Below are positions 18,002-26,040 of a stretch of 40,804 nucleotides of DNA, piece by piece (position 1 is the stretch's first letter; each line of letters starts with the position of its first letter). A program made the translations under genes and the position numbers. The notes beneath the pieces are model-generated. The model was not told the DNA's origin. It did not search any database and saw only the letters and a program-made list of their open reading frames with translations. The stretch comes from Iodidimonas nitroreducens (GTDB lineage Bacteria; Pseudomonadota; Alphaproteobacteria; Sphingomonadales; Rhodothalassiaceae), in NCBI GenBank assembly GCA_000710935.1, contig BAYV01000016.1, positions 1 to 40,804 of the forward strand. Direction: 5' to 3'.

Positions 18002-18841
18002 ATGTTTAATTCCGCAATGACGAATGCGCCGACCCAAACTCTGGGGGCCATGGCGGCTCAGGTGCTGGGCTGTGATGATGCCATCCTGAAAGCCCGCAAA
18101 AGCCGGGAAGCCGCCAGCCTGTGGCAAGCCGGTGCGCTGGTGGCATCCTTTCCCAAAGCCCTGCCCGCCCGCCCCGGTCGACCGCAAAAACCGCAGCTTT
18201 TGCCACCCGGTGAAATGCCCCGCAGGCGCAAAGCCGGAAGCCTTGCCACCCGCATCGCCCTGCTTCATGCCGTGGCCCATATCGAATTGAATGCCATCGA
18301 TCTCGCCTGGGATCTGATTGCCCGTTTTGGCGCGGATATGCCCCGTGATTTTCTGGATGATTGGGTGGGGGTTGCCGATGATGAAGCCCGCCATTTCATG
18401 CTGATATCAGATCGTTTGATCGCTTATGGCTCGGCTTATGGCGAGCTGCCCGCCCATGATGGGCTGTGGGAGGCGGCCATCAACACTGCGGATTGTTTTG
18501 AAGCCCGCCTTGCGGTGGTGCCTTTGGTTTTGGAGGCACGGGGCCTTGATGTCACCCCATCCATGATTGCGCGGTTCCAATCCATGGGTGATTCGGAAAG
18601 CGTAGAAGCGCTTTCGACCATTTATCATGATGAAATCGGCCATGTGGCTGCAGGGGCGCGCTGGTTTCACTGGCACTGTGAAAGGCTTGGCCTTGATCCC
18701 GAAAAAAGCTTTCAATCCCTTGTCACCCGCTATTTTCGCGGTGCTTTAAAGCCGCCCTTTAATGTGGAAGCCCGCAGCAAAGCCGGGCTGGCAGAAAGCT
18801 TTTACCAGCCGCTGGCACCTCAAACCGCTGAAAAGCCTTGA
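18002..18841 (+). CDS. DUF455 family ferritin-like protein
   Basis: A 279-residue all-helical protein of the DUF455 family, related to ferritin-like di-iron proteins such as MiaE. Candidate iron ligands are visible: HAVAHIELNAIDLAWDL (Glu plus His), DDEARHFMLI (ExxH type), and HDEIGHVAAGARWF (ExxH). No experimentally agreed function is known to me; a tRNA-hydroxylase-like or other di-iron oxidation role is an inference from the fold. The first ATG follows the last mini-frame of the tandem repeat by four bases. A second ATG at 18017 is possible. A 165-base gap with no clear feature separates it from the next gene. Confidence 0.88.
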   Translation: MFNSAMTNAPTQTLGAMAAQVLGCDDAILKARKSREAASLWQAGALVASFPKALPARPGRPQKPQLLPPGEMPRRRKAGSLATRIALLHAVAHIELNAIDLAWDLIARFGADMPRDFLDDWVGVADDEARHFMLISDRLIAYGSAYGELPAHDGLWEAAINTADCFEARLAVVPLVLEARGLDVTPSMIARFQSMGDSESVEALSTIYHDEIGHVAAGARWFHWHCERLGLDPEKSFQSLVTRYFRGALKPPFNVEARSKAGLAESFYQPLAPQTAEKP

Positions 18842-19006
18842 TCTTTGGGTATTTTGACGGTCATTTATATCAGGAACATGAATGAATTGAGAACAATTGC
18901 TTATCTTGTTAAGGCATTTGCAAATCATCTGCCCATAACATAAGGCTCTTGTGGCTTTCAGTTTCAGGCAAAGCAGAAATACAGTTCATAGGGATAGATC
19001 AGTCTT

Positions 19007-20440
19007 TTGCGTATCCACAAAGAGCATATCCTGCGTCAGGCAACGCAGCTTTTTGAGCGGGCATTTCCCGAACGCCAGATTTTTTTCCGTACCCGCGGCG
19101 AAGTGCGATTTGCGCGCCTGTCACCTTTGTTTCAGGCATCGGTTTCAGTGATCGCCCTTGGGCTCGTGGGCTGGACCTTGACCGCATCCATTTCCTATCT
19201 CACCGATGATAATCGGGTAGCCACCAAGCAACAGGAATTGAAATATGTCTCTCACGAGTTGAATTCCCTGCTGGTTGAATTGGAACGCCTGAAAAGCAGC
19301 GCCCTTGATCGGGCCGAGCGCCTGGAAGCCCGACAAAAATTTCTTGAAAAACTGGCCCCCTCAGCCACCCTGAAGGCGGCTGTTTCACAGCAATCTAATC
19401 AGGATGCAGCGGGCTATCCATTGCTCGATGGGCCGCTTGTGATGCGTCCTCCCCTTAATCTTCAAAACACGTCCGATGCCGCAGATGTGGGTATGGATAA
19501 AGCCCATGAAACCGACAAGGAACCGGCAGAGGACGACCTTTCATCGACCCAAGGTGATCGCCTGAATGAAAGCGCCCGTCTGAGACCTTCCGGCGCGCAG
19601 TGGAAAGCCGCTAATTTTGCAAATGCGGCGATGGGCGGATTGGTGATTTCCGACGCACAGGCCGCCCCAACGCTTGATCTCAGATCACGTCCTTCCTCGT
19701 CAGAGGCAGTCACATCTATTTCTGAAAGCTTTGATCTCATTATCGAAAAACTTGATCGGGTTGAGCGCAATCAGAATCGAAAGGCCCAAGCGCTGATCCT
19801 TGCCGAACAAGAAAATATCGAGCGCAGACATGAGGTGATCGCCAGTCTGGGTATTCCCTATGATGCTTTGCTCAAGAAAATGGAACCGCAAACCGGCACT
19901 GGCGGACCTTTTACGAGCGCCGACCCATCTATTTTTTCAAAAGTCTTTCAAAAACTTGGGGAATTGGTATTTCAACGCAGCCTGATCGATCAGGCAATCG
20001 CGAATATCCCATCCCATATCCCTGCGGCAAAATATTATATCAGCAGCCATTTCGGCGCCCGGATCGATCCTTTTCGTAAAAGCTGGGCGGATCATTCCGG
20101 CCTTGATATGGCGGGCTGGCGGGGCGAGCCGATCATGGCCGCCGCCGCCGGAACCGTGGTCACTTCTAGGCGCAAGCCGGCTTATGGGCTGATGGTGGAA
20201 ATTGATCATGGCAATGGTTTTCGGACACGTTATGGCCATATGCGCAGTTTAAGCGTAAATTCCGGGGAAATCGTCAAACCCGGTCAGAAGATTGGTGAAA
20301 TGGGATCAACAGGTCGATCAACAAGTACGCATCTGCATTGGGAAGTCTGGTTCAATGGTGCTCTTGTCGATCCCTTGCCCTTTATTGAGGCCGCTCTCGA
20401 TGTTCAAGCGCTCCAGCAAGGCAGATATGAAGAAAATTGA
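19007..20440 (+). CDS. M23 family metallopeptidase, membrane-anchored, with coiled coil
   Basis: A 477-residue inner-membrane peptidoglycan endopeptidase of the LytM class. It has a short cytoplasmic N-terminus (FPERQIFFRTRGEVRF), one membrane helix at residues ~43-62, a coiled-coil region at ~75-115 and a low-complexity linker. A second coiled coil lies at ~235-270. The LytM domain sits at ~345-455, with zinc ligands in HSGLDMAG (HxxxD) and HLHWEVW (HxH), plus YGHM. The frame opens with TTG at 19007; no better ATG precedes the membrane helix. It overlaps the bactofilin gene by 41 bases, matching the known M23-bactofilin pairs that shape the cell wall. Here the zinc ligands are intact, so it is likely active. 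Confidence 0.9.
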   Translation: MRIHKEHILRQATQLFERAFPERQIFFRTRGEVRFARLSPLFQASVSVIALGLVGWTLTASISYLTDDNRVATKQQELKYVSHELNSLLVELERLKSSALDRAERLEARQKFLEKLAPSATLKAAVSQQSNQDAAGYPLLDGPLVMRPPLNLQNTSDAADVGMDKAHETDKEPAEDDLSSTQGDRLNESARLRPSGAQWKAANFANAAMGGLVISDAQAAPTLDLRSRPSSSEAVTSISESFDLIIEKLDRVERNQNRKAQALILAEQENIERRHEVIASLGIPYDALLKKMEPQTGTGGPFTSADPSIFSKVFQKLGELVFQRSLIDQAIANIPSHIPAAKYYISSHFGARIDPFRKSWADHSGLDMAGWRGEPIMAAAAGTVVTSRRKPAYGLMVEIDHGNGFRTRYGHMRSLSVNSGEIVKPGQKIGEMGSTGRSTSTHLHWEVWFNGALVDPLPFIEAALDVQALQQGRYEEN

Positions 20441-21062
20441 TCCAGTACCCAATGGAAAACGGGACAGCAGCCTATCGGGGGCCCCCTCGATTATCAGCAA
20501 GGCTGTTGAGATTCTGGGCAATATCGATAGCCCGGGTGAAATTCAGCTCGATGGCAATATCAAGGGTGATGTGACCTGCGATTCTTTGACCGTGGGGGAT
20601 TGCGGCAGTATTTTGGGCACCATCCGGGCTTCGACTGTGACCATCAGGGGCACTGTGGATGGTGAAATTCGCGGCCATGCCGTGCGGCTTGAAAAAACGG
20701 CCCATGTTACGGGCGATATTTTGCATCAATCTTTATCTGTTGAGGCCGGTGCGAAATTATCCGGCAAGATCGTGCATGTGGATAATCCGCTGAAAGAAGA
20801 AACCGCAAGCAAGGCCGATCCCGTTGAACAGCCTGAGCCTCAATCAGCCAGCAATGAAGGGGACTTACGCCCTGCGGATCGCCAGACAGATCGCCAGTCA
20901 GATCGTCAGACAGATCGTTCTGGCCGGCAAAAAGATCCGGTCTACCCCGATGGTCGCCCTTTAGGTGCGGGCCTTTATGGCCGCTCAGCAGGCTCTGGAC
21001 CAGCAGGCTCTGCTCCCTCTGGGGCCGATGGCCCATCACGGGAAAAACAAAGAACTTCCTGA
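20400..21062 (+). CDS. bactofilin (polymer-forming cytoskeletal protein)
   Basis: Bactofilins form nucleotide-free filaments on the inner membrane and recruit wall enzymes. The 220-residue product starts MFKRSSKAD, then has the beta-helical core (~residues 30-130) with the repeating pattern seen in LGNIDSPGEIQLDGNIKGDV and DGEIRGHAVRLEKTAHVTGD. The C-terminal ~75 residues are disordered: a DRQ(T/S) repeat followed by a Gly/Ser/Pro-rich tail. The ATG at 20400 was chosen over the longer frame from 20292 because it gives the family's MF(S/K)K start. The overlap with the M23 gene suggests the two proteins act together. Confidence 0.92.
   Translation: MFKRSSKADMKKIDPVPNGKRDSSLSGAPSIISKAVEILGNIDSPGEIQLDGNIKGDVTCDSLTVGDCGSILGTIRASTVTIRGTVDGEIRGHAVRLEKTAHVTGDILHQSLSVEAGAKLSGKIVHVDNPLKEETASKADPVEQPEPQSASNEGDLRPADRQTDRQSDRQTDRSGRQKDPVYPDGRPLGAGLYGRSAGSGPAGSAPSGADGPSREKQRTS
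20877..20917 (+). repeat. 12-bp tandem repeat inside the bactofilin gene
   Basis: Three units (20877-20888, 20889-20900, 20901-20912) of GATCGCCAGACA with one or two changes, followed by the first five bases of a fourth. They encode DRQT/DRQS repeats in the disordered tail and place a GATC every 12 bases. Confidence 0.9.
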
Positions 21063-21304
21063 TCCCGCCTTCACCTTTATGGCCTCAGTCCGACAAAATA
21101 ATGACGGTTTTGTTGTGCTTCGGATGCCAAGCGGCTAGCATCTCCGCCAATGCCCATTCGGTGGGCCAAAAACCAGACGATAAGGCGGGGCATTCTGTTC
21201 GTCCCTCGTCTGTCAGATGGTATGATAGAGTGGCGGTTGCGTTACCAAATGCACCATAAAATGCATACAAAGCCGTTTGGGGCAAAAATAATTGTGAGGC
21301 GTTC

Positions 21305-23227
21305 ATGAAGATTGCGACCATAGCCGTTACATCGGCTCTTCTTTTCTGGTTTTCCGGCTCAAATCCGGTATCTGCCGCCCCGCCGGATCAATGCACCCCC
21401 CCTGAATTGAGTGTCGATGAAAAGATCAATGCGCTGGTCAGCCCGATCACAGATGCTGTTTCAAATTTCATCTTTTACCCGATCCCCATCAAAGGCGGAC
21501 AAGATCAATCCACAGGGGCCATAAGGGTCAGTGAAACCCGGCTTTTGGAAAGCGACCGTTTGAGTATTTCGATTGCGGGCCAAAGCCGGATTTATGAAAT
21601 TGATAGCGATGGATTGGTCTGCCCCGGCCATAATGCTGTGCAAAGGGCCGCCACCGGCAGCGAAACAGCCGCCAATCTGGAAACTGCTATTTTAAATGAT
21701 TTCGCAGATAGTGGCATCAGCCTCGAACGCGAACGCAATGTTATCAATCTTTTGGTTTCCAGCGATCAGAACGCGTCCTTTACCCCGCTGGCATCGGGAT
21801 TATTTGTCAAGGCGCTGGATAATGGGGCCATCGGCATTCCCTTCATCGTTTTGTGGCTTTTGATTGGTGCCATTTTCTTCACCTTTAAAATGCGCTTCAT
21901 CAATCTGCGTGGTTTTGTGCAATCTTTCCGCATTGTCAGCGGTAAATATGACAATCCCAAAGACCCCGGCGAGGTGACCCATTTCCAGGCACTGACGGCG
22001 GCCCTTTCTGGTACCGTGGGGCTGGGAAATATCGCGGGGGTTGCCATTGCCATTTCCATTGGCGGACCGGGAGCTACATTCTGGATGATATTGGCCGGGC
22101 TGTTTGGCATGACATCCAAATTCGTTGAATGCACCCTGGGTGTTAAATATCGCAAGATCGATGAAAATGGCGTCGTTTCCGGCGGCCCGATGTATTATCT
22201 CTCGCGGGGGCTGGAAAAGCGCGGCATGGGCGGATTGGGCCGGGTTCTGGCCGTTATGTTTGCCATACTGTGCATTGGCGGGGCTTTTGGCGCGGGCAAT
22301 ATGTTCCAGGTCAATCAATCGTCCCAGCAATTCATGGATGTGATGGTGCCGGCGCTCTTTGGTCCCGACAGTTTCATGAGCGGGAAAACCTGGATCATCG
22401 GCTTGATCTATGCCGGGGCCGTGGGGCTGGTGATCATAGGTGGTATTCGCTCTATCACCCGGGTGACTGAACGCCTTGTTCCGATGATGGGCATTTTATA
22501 TGTCACATCCGCGCTCATCATTTTAGCGATGAATATCGGCCATATTCCGTCCGCCTTCGGGGCGATCATCGCCGGGGCCTTTGCCCCCATCGGGATTGCG
22601 GGCGGTTTTGTTGGTGTGCTGGTGCAGGGCCTGCGCCGCGCCAGCTTTTCCAATGAAGCCGGGGTTGGATCGGCGGCGATTGCCCATTCTGCGGCCAAAA
22701 CCAAGGAACCGGTTGCCGAAGGACTGGTCGCTTTGCTGGAGCCCTTCATCGATACCGTTGTCATCTGCACCATGACGGCTTTGGTGATCATCATCACCGA
22801 TATGCATCTGGAAGCAGAAATCTCGGATGGCATCGCCCTCACATCAGCGGCCTTTGCCTCGGTTTTTGACTGGTTTCCCTATGTGCTGTCGATTGCGGTT
22901 CTGCTCTTTGCTTTTTCCACATCGATCACCTGGTATTACTATGGCGAGCGGTCCTTCGTCTATCTGCTGGGCGGCAATAAAAAACTGCCGATCACGATCT
23001 TCAAGCTCGTATTTCTCTCGGTTCTGGTGATTGGTTCATCCATGCAATTGACCAGCGTGATGGATTTTGCCGATGCCATGATTTTGGGCATGGCCCTGCC
23101 CAATATCATCGGGCTTTATATCCTGTCGTCTGAAGTCAAGCGGATGCTCGAGGATTATCTGGCCCGTGTGCGTTCCGGTGATTTGCCTACCAATGCCGAG
23201 CGGGCAGCACAGCAACCAGCGGAATAG
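21305..23227 (+). CDS. AGCS family alanine/glycine:cation symporter
   Basis: A 640-residue sodium- or proton-coupled amino acid carrier of the APC superfamily. Family motifs are clear: DPGEVTHFQALTAALSGTVG, GLGNIAGVAIAI, GGPGATFWMI, SKFVECTLGVKYR and FSNEAGVGSAAIAHSAAKT. An N-terminal signal peptide (to about residue 25, VSAAPP) is followed by a first hydrophobic segment at residues ~45-62. Then come about 115 polar residues before the transmembrane core begins at ~180. A GAGG ribosome site lies five bases before the ATG. The 242-base gap upstream holds no clear promoter. Alanine or glycine is the likely substrate, but specificity is not readable. Confidence 0.94.
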   Translation: MKIATIAVTSALLFWFSGSNPVSAAPPDQCTPPELSVDEKINALVSPITDAVSNFIFYPIPIKGGQDQSTGAIRVSETRLLESDRLSISIAGQSRIYEIDSDGLVCPGHNAVQRAATGSETAANLETAILNDFADSGISLERERNVINLLVSSDQNASFTPLASGLFVKALDNGAIGIPFIVLWLLIGAIFFTFKMRFINLRGFVQSFRIVSGKYDNPKDPGEVTHFQALTAALSGTVGLGNIAGVAIAISIGGPGATFWMILAGLFGMTSKFVECTLGVKYRKIDENGVVSGGPMYYLSRGLEKRGMGGLGRVLAVMFAILCIGGAFGAGNMFQVNQSSQQFMDVMVPALFGPDSFMSGKTWIIGLIYAGAVGLVIIGGIRSITRVTERLVPMMGILYVTSALIILAMNIGHIPSAFGAIIAGAFAPIGIAGGFVGVLVQGLRRASFSNEAGVGSAAIAHSAAKTKEPVAEGLVALLEPFIDTVVICTMTALVIIITDMHLEAEISDGIALTSAAFASVFDWFPYVLSIAVLLFAFSTSITWYYYGERSFVYLLGGNKKLPITIFKLVFLSVLVIGSSMQLTSVMDFADAMILGMALPNIIGLYILSSEVKRMLEDYLARVRSGDLPTNAERAAQQPAE

Positions 23228-23243
23228 CGGGCTTTTCAAATTC

Positions 23244-23295
23244 GTGGGGAAACCCCACCGACCAAACGGGCTGCCGATCAAACGGTGGCCCGTTT
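23244..23295 (+). terminator. two consecutive hairpins between the AGCS and cytochrome c genes
   Basis: First hairpin: GTGGGG (23244-23249), loop AAA, CCCCAC (23253-23258). Second: AAACGGGC (23264-23271) pairs with GCCCGTTT (23288-23295) across a 16-base loop. The T-run after the second is weak, so this may be a terminator or an RNA-stability or attenuation element rather than a strong terminator. Confidence 0.45.
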
Positions 23296-23329
23296 CGTTC
23301 ATTTCAGATGGTTTTCATCACGAGGCGAT

Positions 23330-23818
23330 ATGCGATCCGATCTCCCCTTCCCATCATCAAGATGCGCTCAGCGATCCAAGCGCCGCATGCTTTATGTTTT
23401 GCTGTTGTTCGCGATGGCTTTCGGCGTCTCAGCCGCAGCAGATGAGAGCATATCCATACCCGGCGGTGATGCGGAACGCGGCCGCACTCTTTTTTTCAGC
23501 TGCAAAGCCTGCCATGAACTGGCCCCGGCCGATATCCGCACGACCGACGACTCAAAGCTCAATCTGTTTGGTCTTTTTGGCCGAAGAGTCGGGTTTGATC
23601 CAAACTATAATCACTATTCCGCAGCCCTTAAGGACGCGGATTTTATCTGGACTGAAGATCGTCTTGATCAATGGCTTAAAAGCCCCAATTCTTTATTGCC
23701 GGGCAATAAAATGCCATTTTCAGGGATTATGAAGGCTCAGGATCGATTGGATCTGATCGCTTATCTGCGGCAATTCAAGGCTGATCCGCCGCCCGATGCC
23801 TTGATGACGATCAAGTGA
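23330..23818 (+). CDS. class I c-type cytochrome
   Basis: A ~162-residue secreted monohaem cytochrome. A basic n-region and hydrophobic segment (MLYVLLLFAMAFGVSAAA) form the signal peptide. The haem site is CKACH, and the distal Met ligand is in PGNKMPFSG. LFGLFGRRVGFDPNYNHYS is the usual signature of mitochondrial-type/c2-like cytochromes. It most likely shuttles electrons between the bc1 complex and a terminal oxidase in the periplasm. The ATG at 23330 is preceded by GAGG; an upstream ATG-like frame from 23285 would give an odd long leader. The next frame can open at GTG 23815, overlapping this stop. Confidence 0.92.
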   Translation: MRSDLPFPSSRCAQRSKRRMLYVLLLFAMAFGVSAAADESISIPGGDAERGRTLFFSCKACHELAPADIRTTDDSKLNLFGLFGRRVGFDPNYNHYSAALKDADFIWTEDRLDQWLKSPNSLLPGNKMPFSGIMKAQDRLDLIAYLRQFKADPPPDALMTIK

Positions 23819-23898
23819 ACAGGCTTGCCATCGACATGGACGCCTCTAAATACCATAAAATGCTGCAGCATAGATCAAGAGAAGGATACCGCCCCAGA

Positions 23899-24555
23899 AT
23901 GAAACAGAACCATTCAAGCTCATTAATCCATTGGCAGGTCCTTGTCGCAAGCCTTGTCCTCATCATCGGGCTTTTCTCATTGCAGGCAAGCGCACAGGAA
24001 ACGGCTGCCGCCGACCCCGAAGGCGCCAAGGATTTCATCGCCCAGCTTTCAGATGATGCTGTCAAGGTTTGGGCAGACCCCACGAAAACCGAGGCCGAGC
24101 GGCAGGCCGCCTTCCGCCAGCTTCTGCATGAAGGGTTCGATGTGGATTTCATCTCGAAACTGGTTTTGGGGCGCTATATGCGCACGGCATCCGATGCGCA
24201 ATTACAGGAATATCAAAAACTGTTTCCTGATTTCATCGTCAACAGCTTTGCGGGCCGCATCGGCGATTATGGCAATGAAAAGCTGGTTGTGGATGGCACC
24301 ACGGAAGCCGGGCCCCGGGATATTTTTGTCAGAAGCAAGATCGTTCGTCCGGGCGGCGAGCCATTATCGGCGGATTGGCGGCTGCGGAAAAAAGATGACA
24401 AATTCCAGATCGTTGATATCAAGGTTGAAGGCATTTCCATGGCCATCACCCAGCGGGATGAATTTTCATCCCTTATCCAGCGCGAGGGATTTGATCGCCT
24501 TTTGGAAACCTTGAGAAAAGGGGCCAATGCGGCATCCGCCAGTGAAGCGGGATAA
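23899..24555 (+). CDS. MlaC/Ttg2D-like phospholipid-binding periplasmic protein
   Basis: A 218-residue secreted protein of the MlaC/Ttg2D/HpnM family, which carries phospholipids or hopanoids across the periplasm. The signal peptide is hydrophobic (VLVASLVLIIGLFSLQASA) with cleavage near AQE. Family features are FRQLLHEGFDVDFISKLVLGRYMR, the FPDFIVNSFAGRI segment and DWRLRKKDDKFQIVDIKVEG. The ATG at 23899 was chosen because it places the signal peptide at the N-terminus. The frame itself opens at GTG 23815 overlapping the cytochrome stop. No mlaFEDB genes are adjacent, so its transport partners must be elsewhere. Confidence 0.88.
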   Translation: MKQNHSSSLIHWQVLVASLVLIIGLFSLQASAQETAAADPEGAKDFIAQLSDDAVKVWADPTKTEAERQAAFRQLLHEGFDVDFISKLVLGRYMRTASDAQLQEYQKLFPDFIVNSFAGRIGDYGNEKLVVDGTTEAGPRDIFVRSKIVRPGGEPLSADWRLRKKDDKFQIVDIKVEGISMAITQRDEFSSLIQREGFDRLLETLRKGANAASASEAG

Positions 24556-24586
24556 GCAGTGATCAGGGCTCTCCTTGTGGCTTGCC

Positions 24587-25630
24587 ATGAAACTTGATCG
24601 ATCCGGCTATCCCGAAATCACCCTGCCGCCTTTAAAATTGCGGATCGGGACAGAGAGCTTCGCCCTTGCCCGCCCCTTTCGGATTGCCCGGGGCAGCAAA
24701 ATGAGCGCCGATGTACTGACCGTTATGATTGATGATGGGCAGCATCAGGCTATGGGCGAGGCCGTTCCTTATGCCCGCTATGATGAAAGCCTCAGCAAGG
24801 CCCTTGCCCAATTGCGCCCCCTGATCGAGCCCTTGGCCGAAGGTCGCCTGCGCTGGCCCGATTTGGGGATGAGACTGCCCCCGGGGGCGGCGCGCAATGC
24901 CCTTGATTGCGCCTTATGGGATTATTGGGCAAAATATAGCGGCCAATCGGTGGCTGATCTCCTCGGCCTACCGACCTTATGTGATCAGATCACAGCTTTT
25001 ACCATCAGCCTTGATCATCCCGATATCATGGCGCAGCAAGCCGCACAGGCTGCACAAACCCTGCCACTTTTAAAGCTGAAACTGGGCGATCCCCCCCTTG
25101 ATGCGGAACGCATCACCCGGTGCCGGGCGGCGGCACCCAAGGCGCGCCTGATCATCGATGCCAATGAAGGCTGGGGCTTTGATGATCTTGTGCCCATGGC
25201 GGTTGTGGCCCAAAATTGCGGTATAGAATTGATCGAGCAACCCCTGCCCGCCCATCTTGATGTCGCTTTGGGCGATTATGATGGCCCGGTTCCCCTTTGT
25301 GCCGATGAAAGCTGCCATGGTGATGATCCGGCACAAATGCGCCTTCTTTCCCGCTTTTTTCAGGCGGTTAATCTCAAGCTTGATAAATTGGGCGGGTTGA
25401 GCCCTGCCTTGCCCATGATCGATGCCGCCCGCGATGCCGGGCTTGATCTGTTTATCGGCTCGATGGTCGCCAGTTCCCTGGCTTTATGCCCGGCTTTGTT
25501 ATTGGCGTCCCACGCCCGCTGGGTGGATCTGGATGGGCCGCTTTTATTGGCCCAGGATAGATCAGGCGGCCTGATCATCGAGAATGGGGTGATCAAAGGC
25601 GCGTTATGTCGGCTATGGGGTCACGCATAA
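24587..25630 (+). CDS. enolase-superfamily dipeptide epimerase (L-Ala-D/L-Glu epimerase type)
   Basis: A ~347-residue member of the muconate-lactonizing/dipeptide epimerase group. Seen are the KxK catalytic pair in LLKLKLGD, the metal ligands Asp (LIIDANEGWG), Glu (ELIEQPLP) and Asp (PLCADESC), and the second lysine in NLKLDKLGG. L-Ala-D/L-Glu epimerases convert the murein dipeptide for reuse, in keeping with anmK in this window; specificity for Ala-Glu is an inference. A TTG at 24575 has AGGG six bases upstream and may be the true start, adding four residues. It follows the MlaC-like gene by about 30 bases. Confidence 0.9.
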   Translation: MKLDRSGYPEITLPPLKLRIGTESFALARPFRIARGSKMSADVLTVMIDDGQHQAMGEAVPYARYDESLSKALAQLRPLIEPLAEGRLRWPDLGMRLPPGAARNALDCALWDYWAKYSGQSVADLLGLPTLCDQITAFTISLDHPDIMAQQAAQAAQTLPLLKLKLGDPPLDAERITRCRAAAPKARLIIDANEGWGFDDLVPMAVVAQNCGIELIEQPLPAHLDVALGDYDGPVPLCADESCHGDDPAQMRLLSRFFQAVNLKLDKLGGLSPALPMIDAARDAGLDLFIGSMVASSLALCPALLLASHARWVDLDGPLLLAQDRSGGLIIENGVIKGALCRLWGHA

Positions 25631-25706
25631 ATCTTCAAATGGCAGGTTTTGCGTGCTATCTCACAGGCGATTTCCATAAAGCCACGCTTTGATGACAGGA
25701 TAAACC

Positions 25707-25949
25707 ATGACCAAAGAAACGACCGGCCCCGCCCAAAAGCCGCTTTTACATCTGGTTTTCGGCGGCCGGGTGAATGATCCCCAAGGTCTCGATTTTGAAA
25801 ATCTCGATGAGATCGAAATGATTGGCATTTTCCCCAGCTACAAGGAGGCGGAAAAAGCCTGGCGCGGGGTGAGCCAGGCCAATGTGGATGATGCCATGAA
25901 AAAATATGTGATCGTGCATCTGCATCGTCTGCTTGAGCCCGATGCCTGA
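25707..25949 (+). CDS. DUF4170 family small protein
   Basis: An 80-residue soluble protein matching the alphaproteobacterial DUF4170 family: HLVFGGRVNDPQ, IEMIGIFPSYKEAEKAWR and a final MKKYVIVHLHRLLEP. The repeated beta-alpha pattern suggests a small ferredoxin-like fold. No function is known to me. AGGA lies seven bases before the ATG. The gene is followed 33 bases later by a strong terminator, so it is the last gene of this unit or a single-gene unit. Confidence 0.85.
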   Translation: MTKETTGPAQKPLLHLVFGGRVNDPQGLDFENLDEIEMIGIFPSYKEAEKAWRGVSQANVDDAMKKYVIVHLHRLLEPDA

Positions 25950-25982
25950 AATCTGCGGCTAAATCTGATCCAAAAGGGCCAG

Positions 25983-26013
25983 CGACGCCCCCGCACAGGG
26001 GCGTCGTTTTTTT
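25983..26013 (+). terminator. intrinsic terminator after the DUF4170 gene
   Basis: A perfect nine-base-pair stem (CGACGCCCC, loop CGCACA, GGGGCGTCG) followed at once by seven T (26007-26013). It is strong on the plus strand. The other strand lacks a T-run of similar quality, so it probably does not serve pepA well. Confidence 0.93.
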
Positions 26014-26016
26014 GAA

Positions 26017-26040
26017 ACCGATCAACCGATCAACCGATCA
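26017..26040. repeat. three perfect tandem copies of an 8-bp sequence
   Basis: ACCGATCA repeated exactly three times between the terminator and the end of pepA; the last three bases are the pepA stop codon read on the minus strand. Each copy contains GATC. Confidence 0.95.

Noticed and set aside
18842-19006. Possible promoter in the AT-rich gap before the M23 peptidase
   Set aside because: TTGAGA and TATCTT are present, but the spacing is only about nine bases; no acceptable -35/-10 pair was found.
21085-21321. 78-codon open frame on the minus strand in the gap before the AGCS symporter
   Set aside because: It matches no family I recognise and overlaps the symporter start; it looks like a chance frame.
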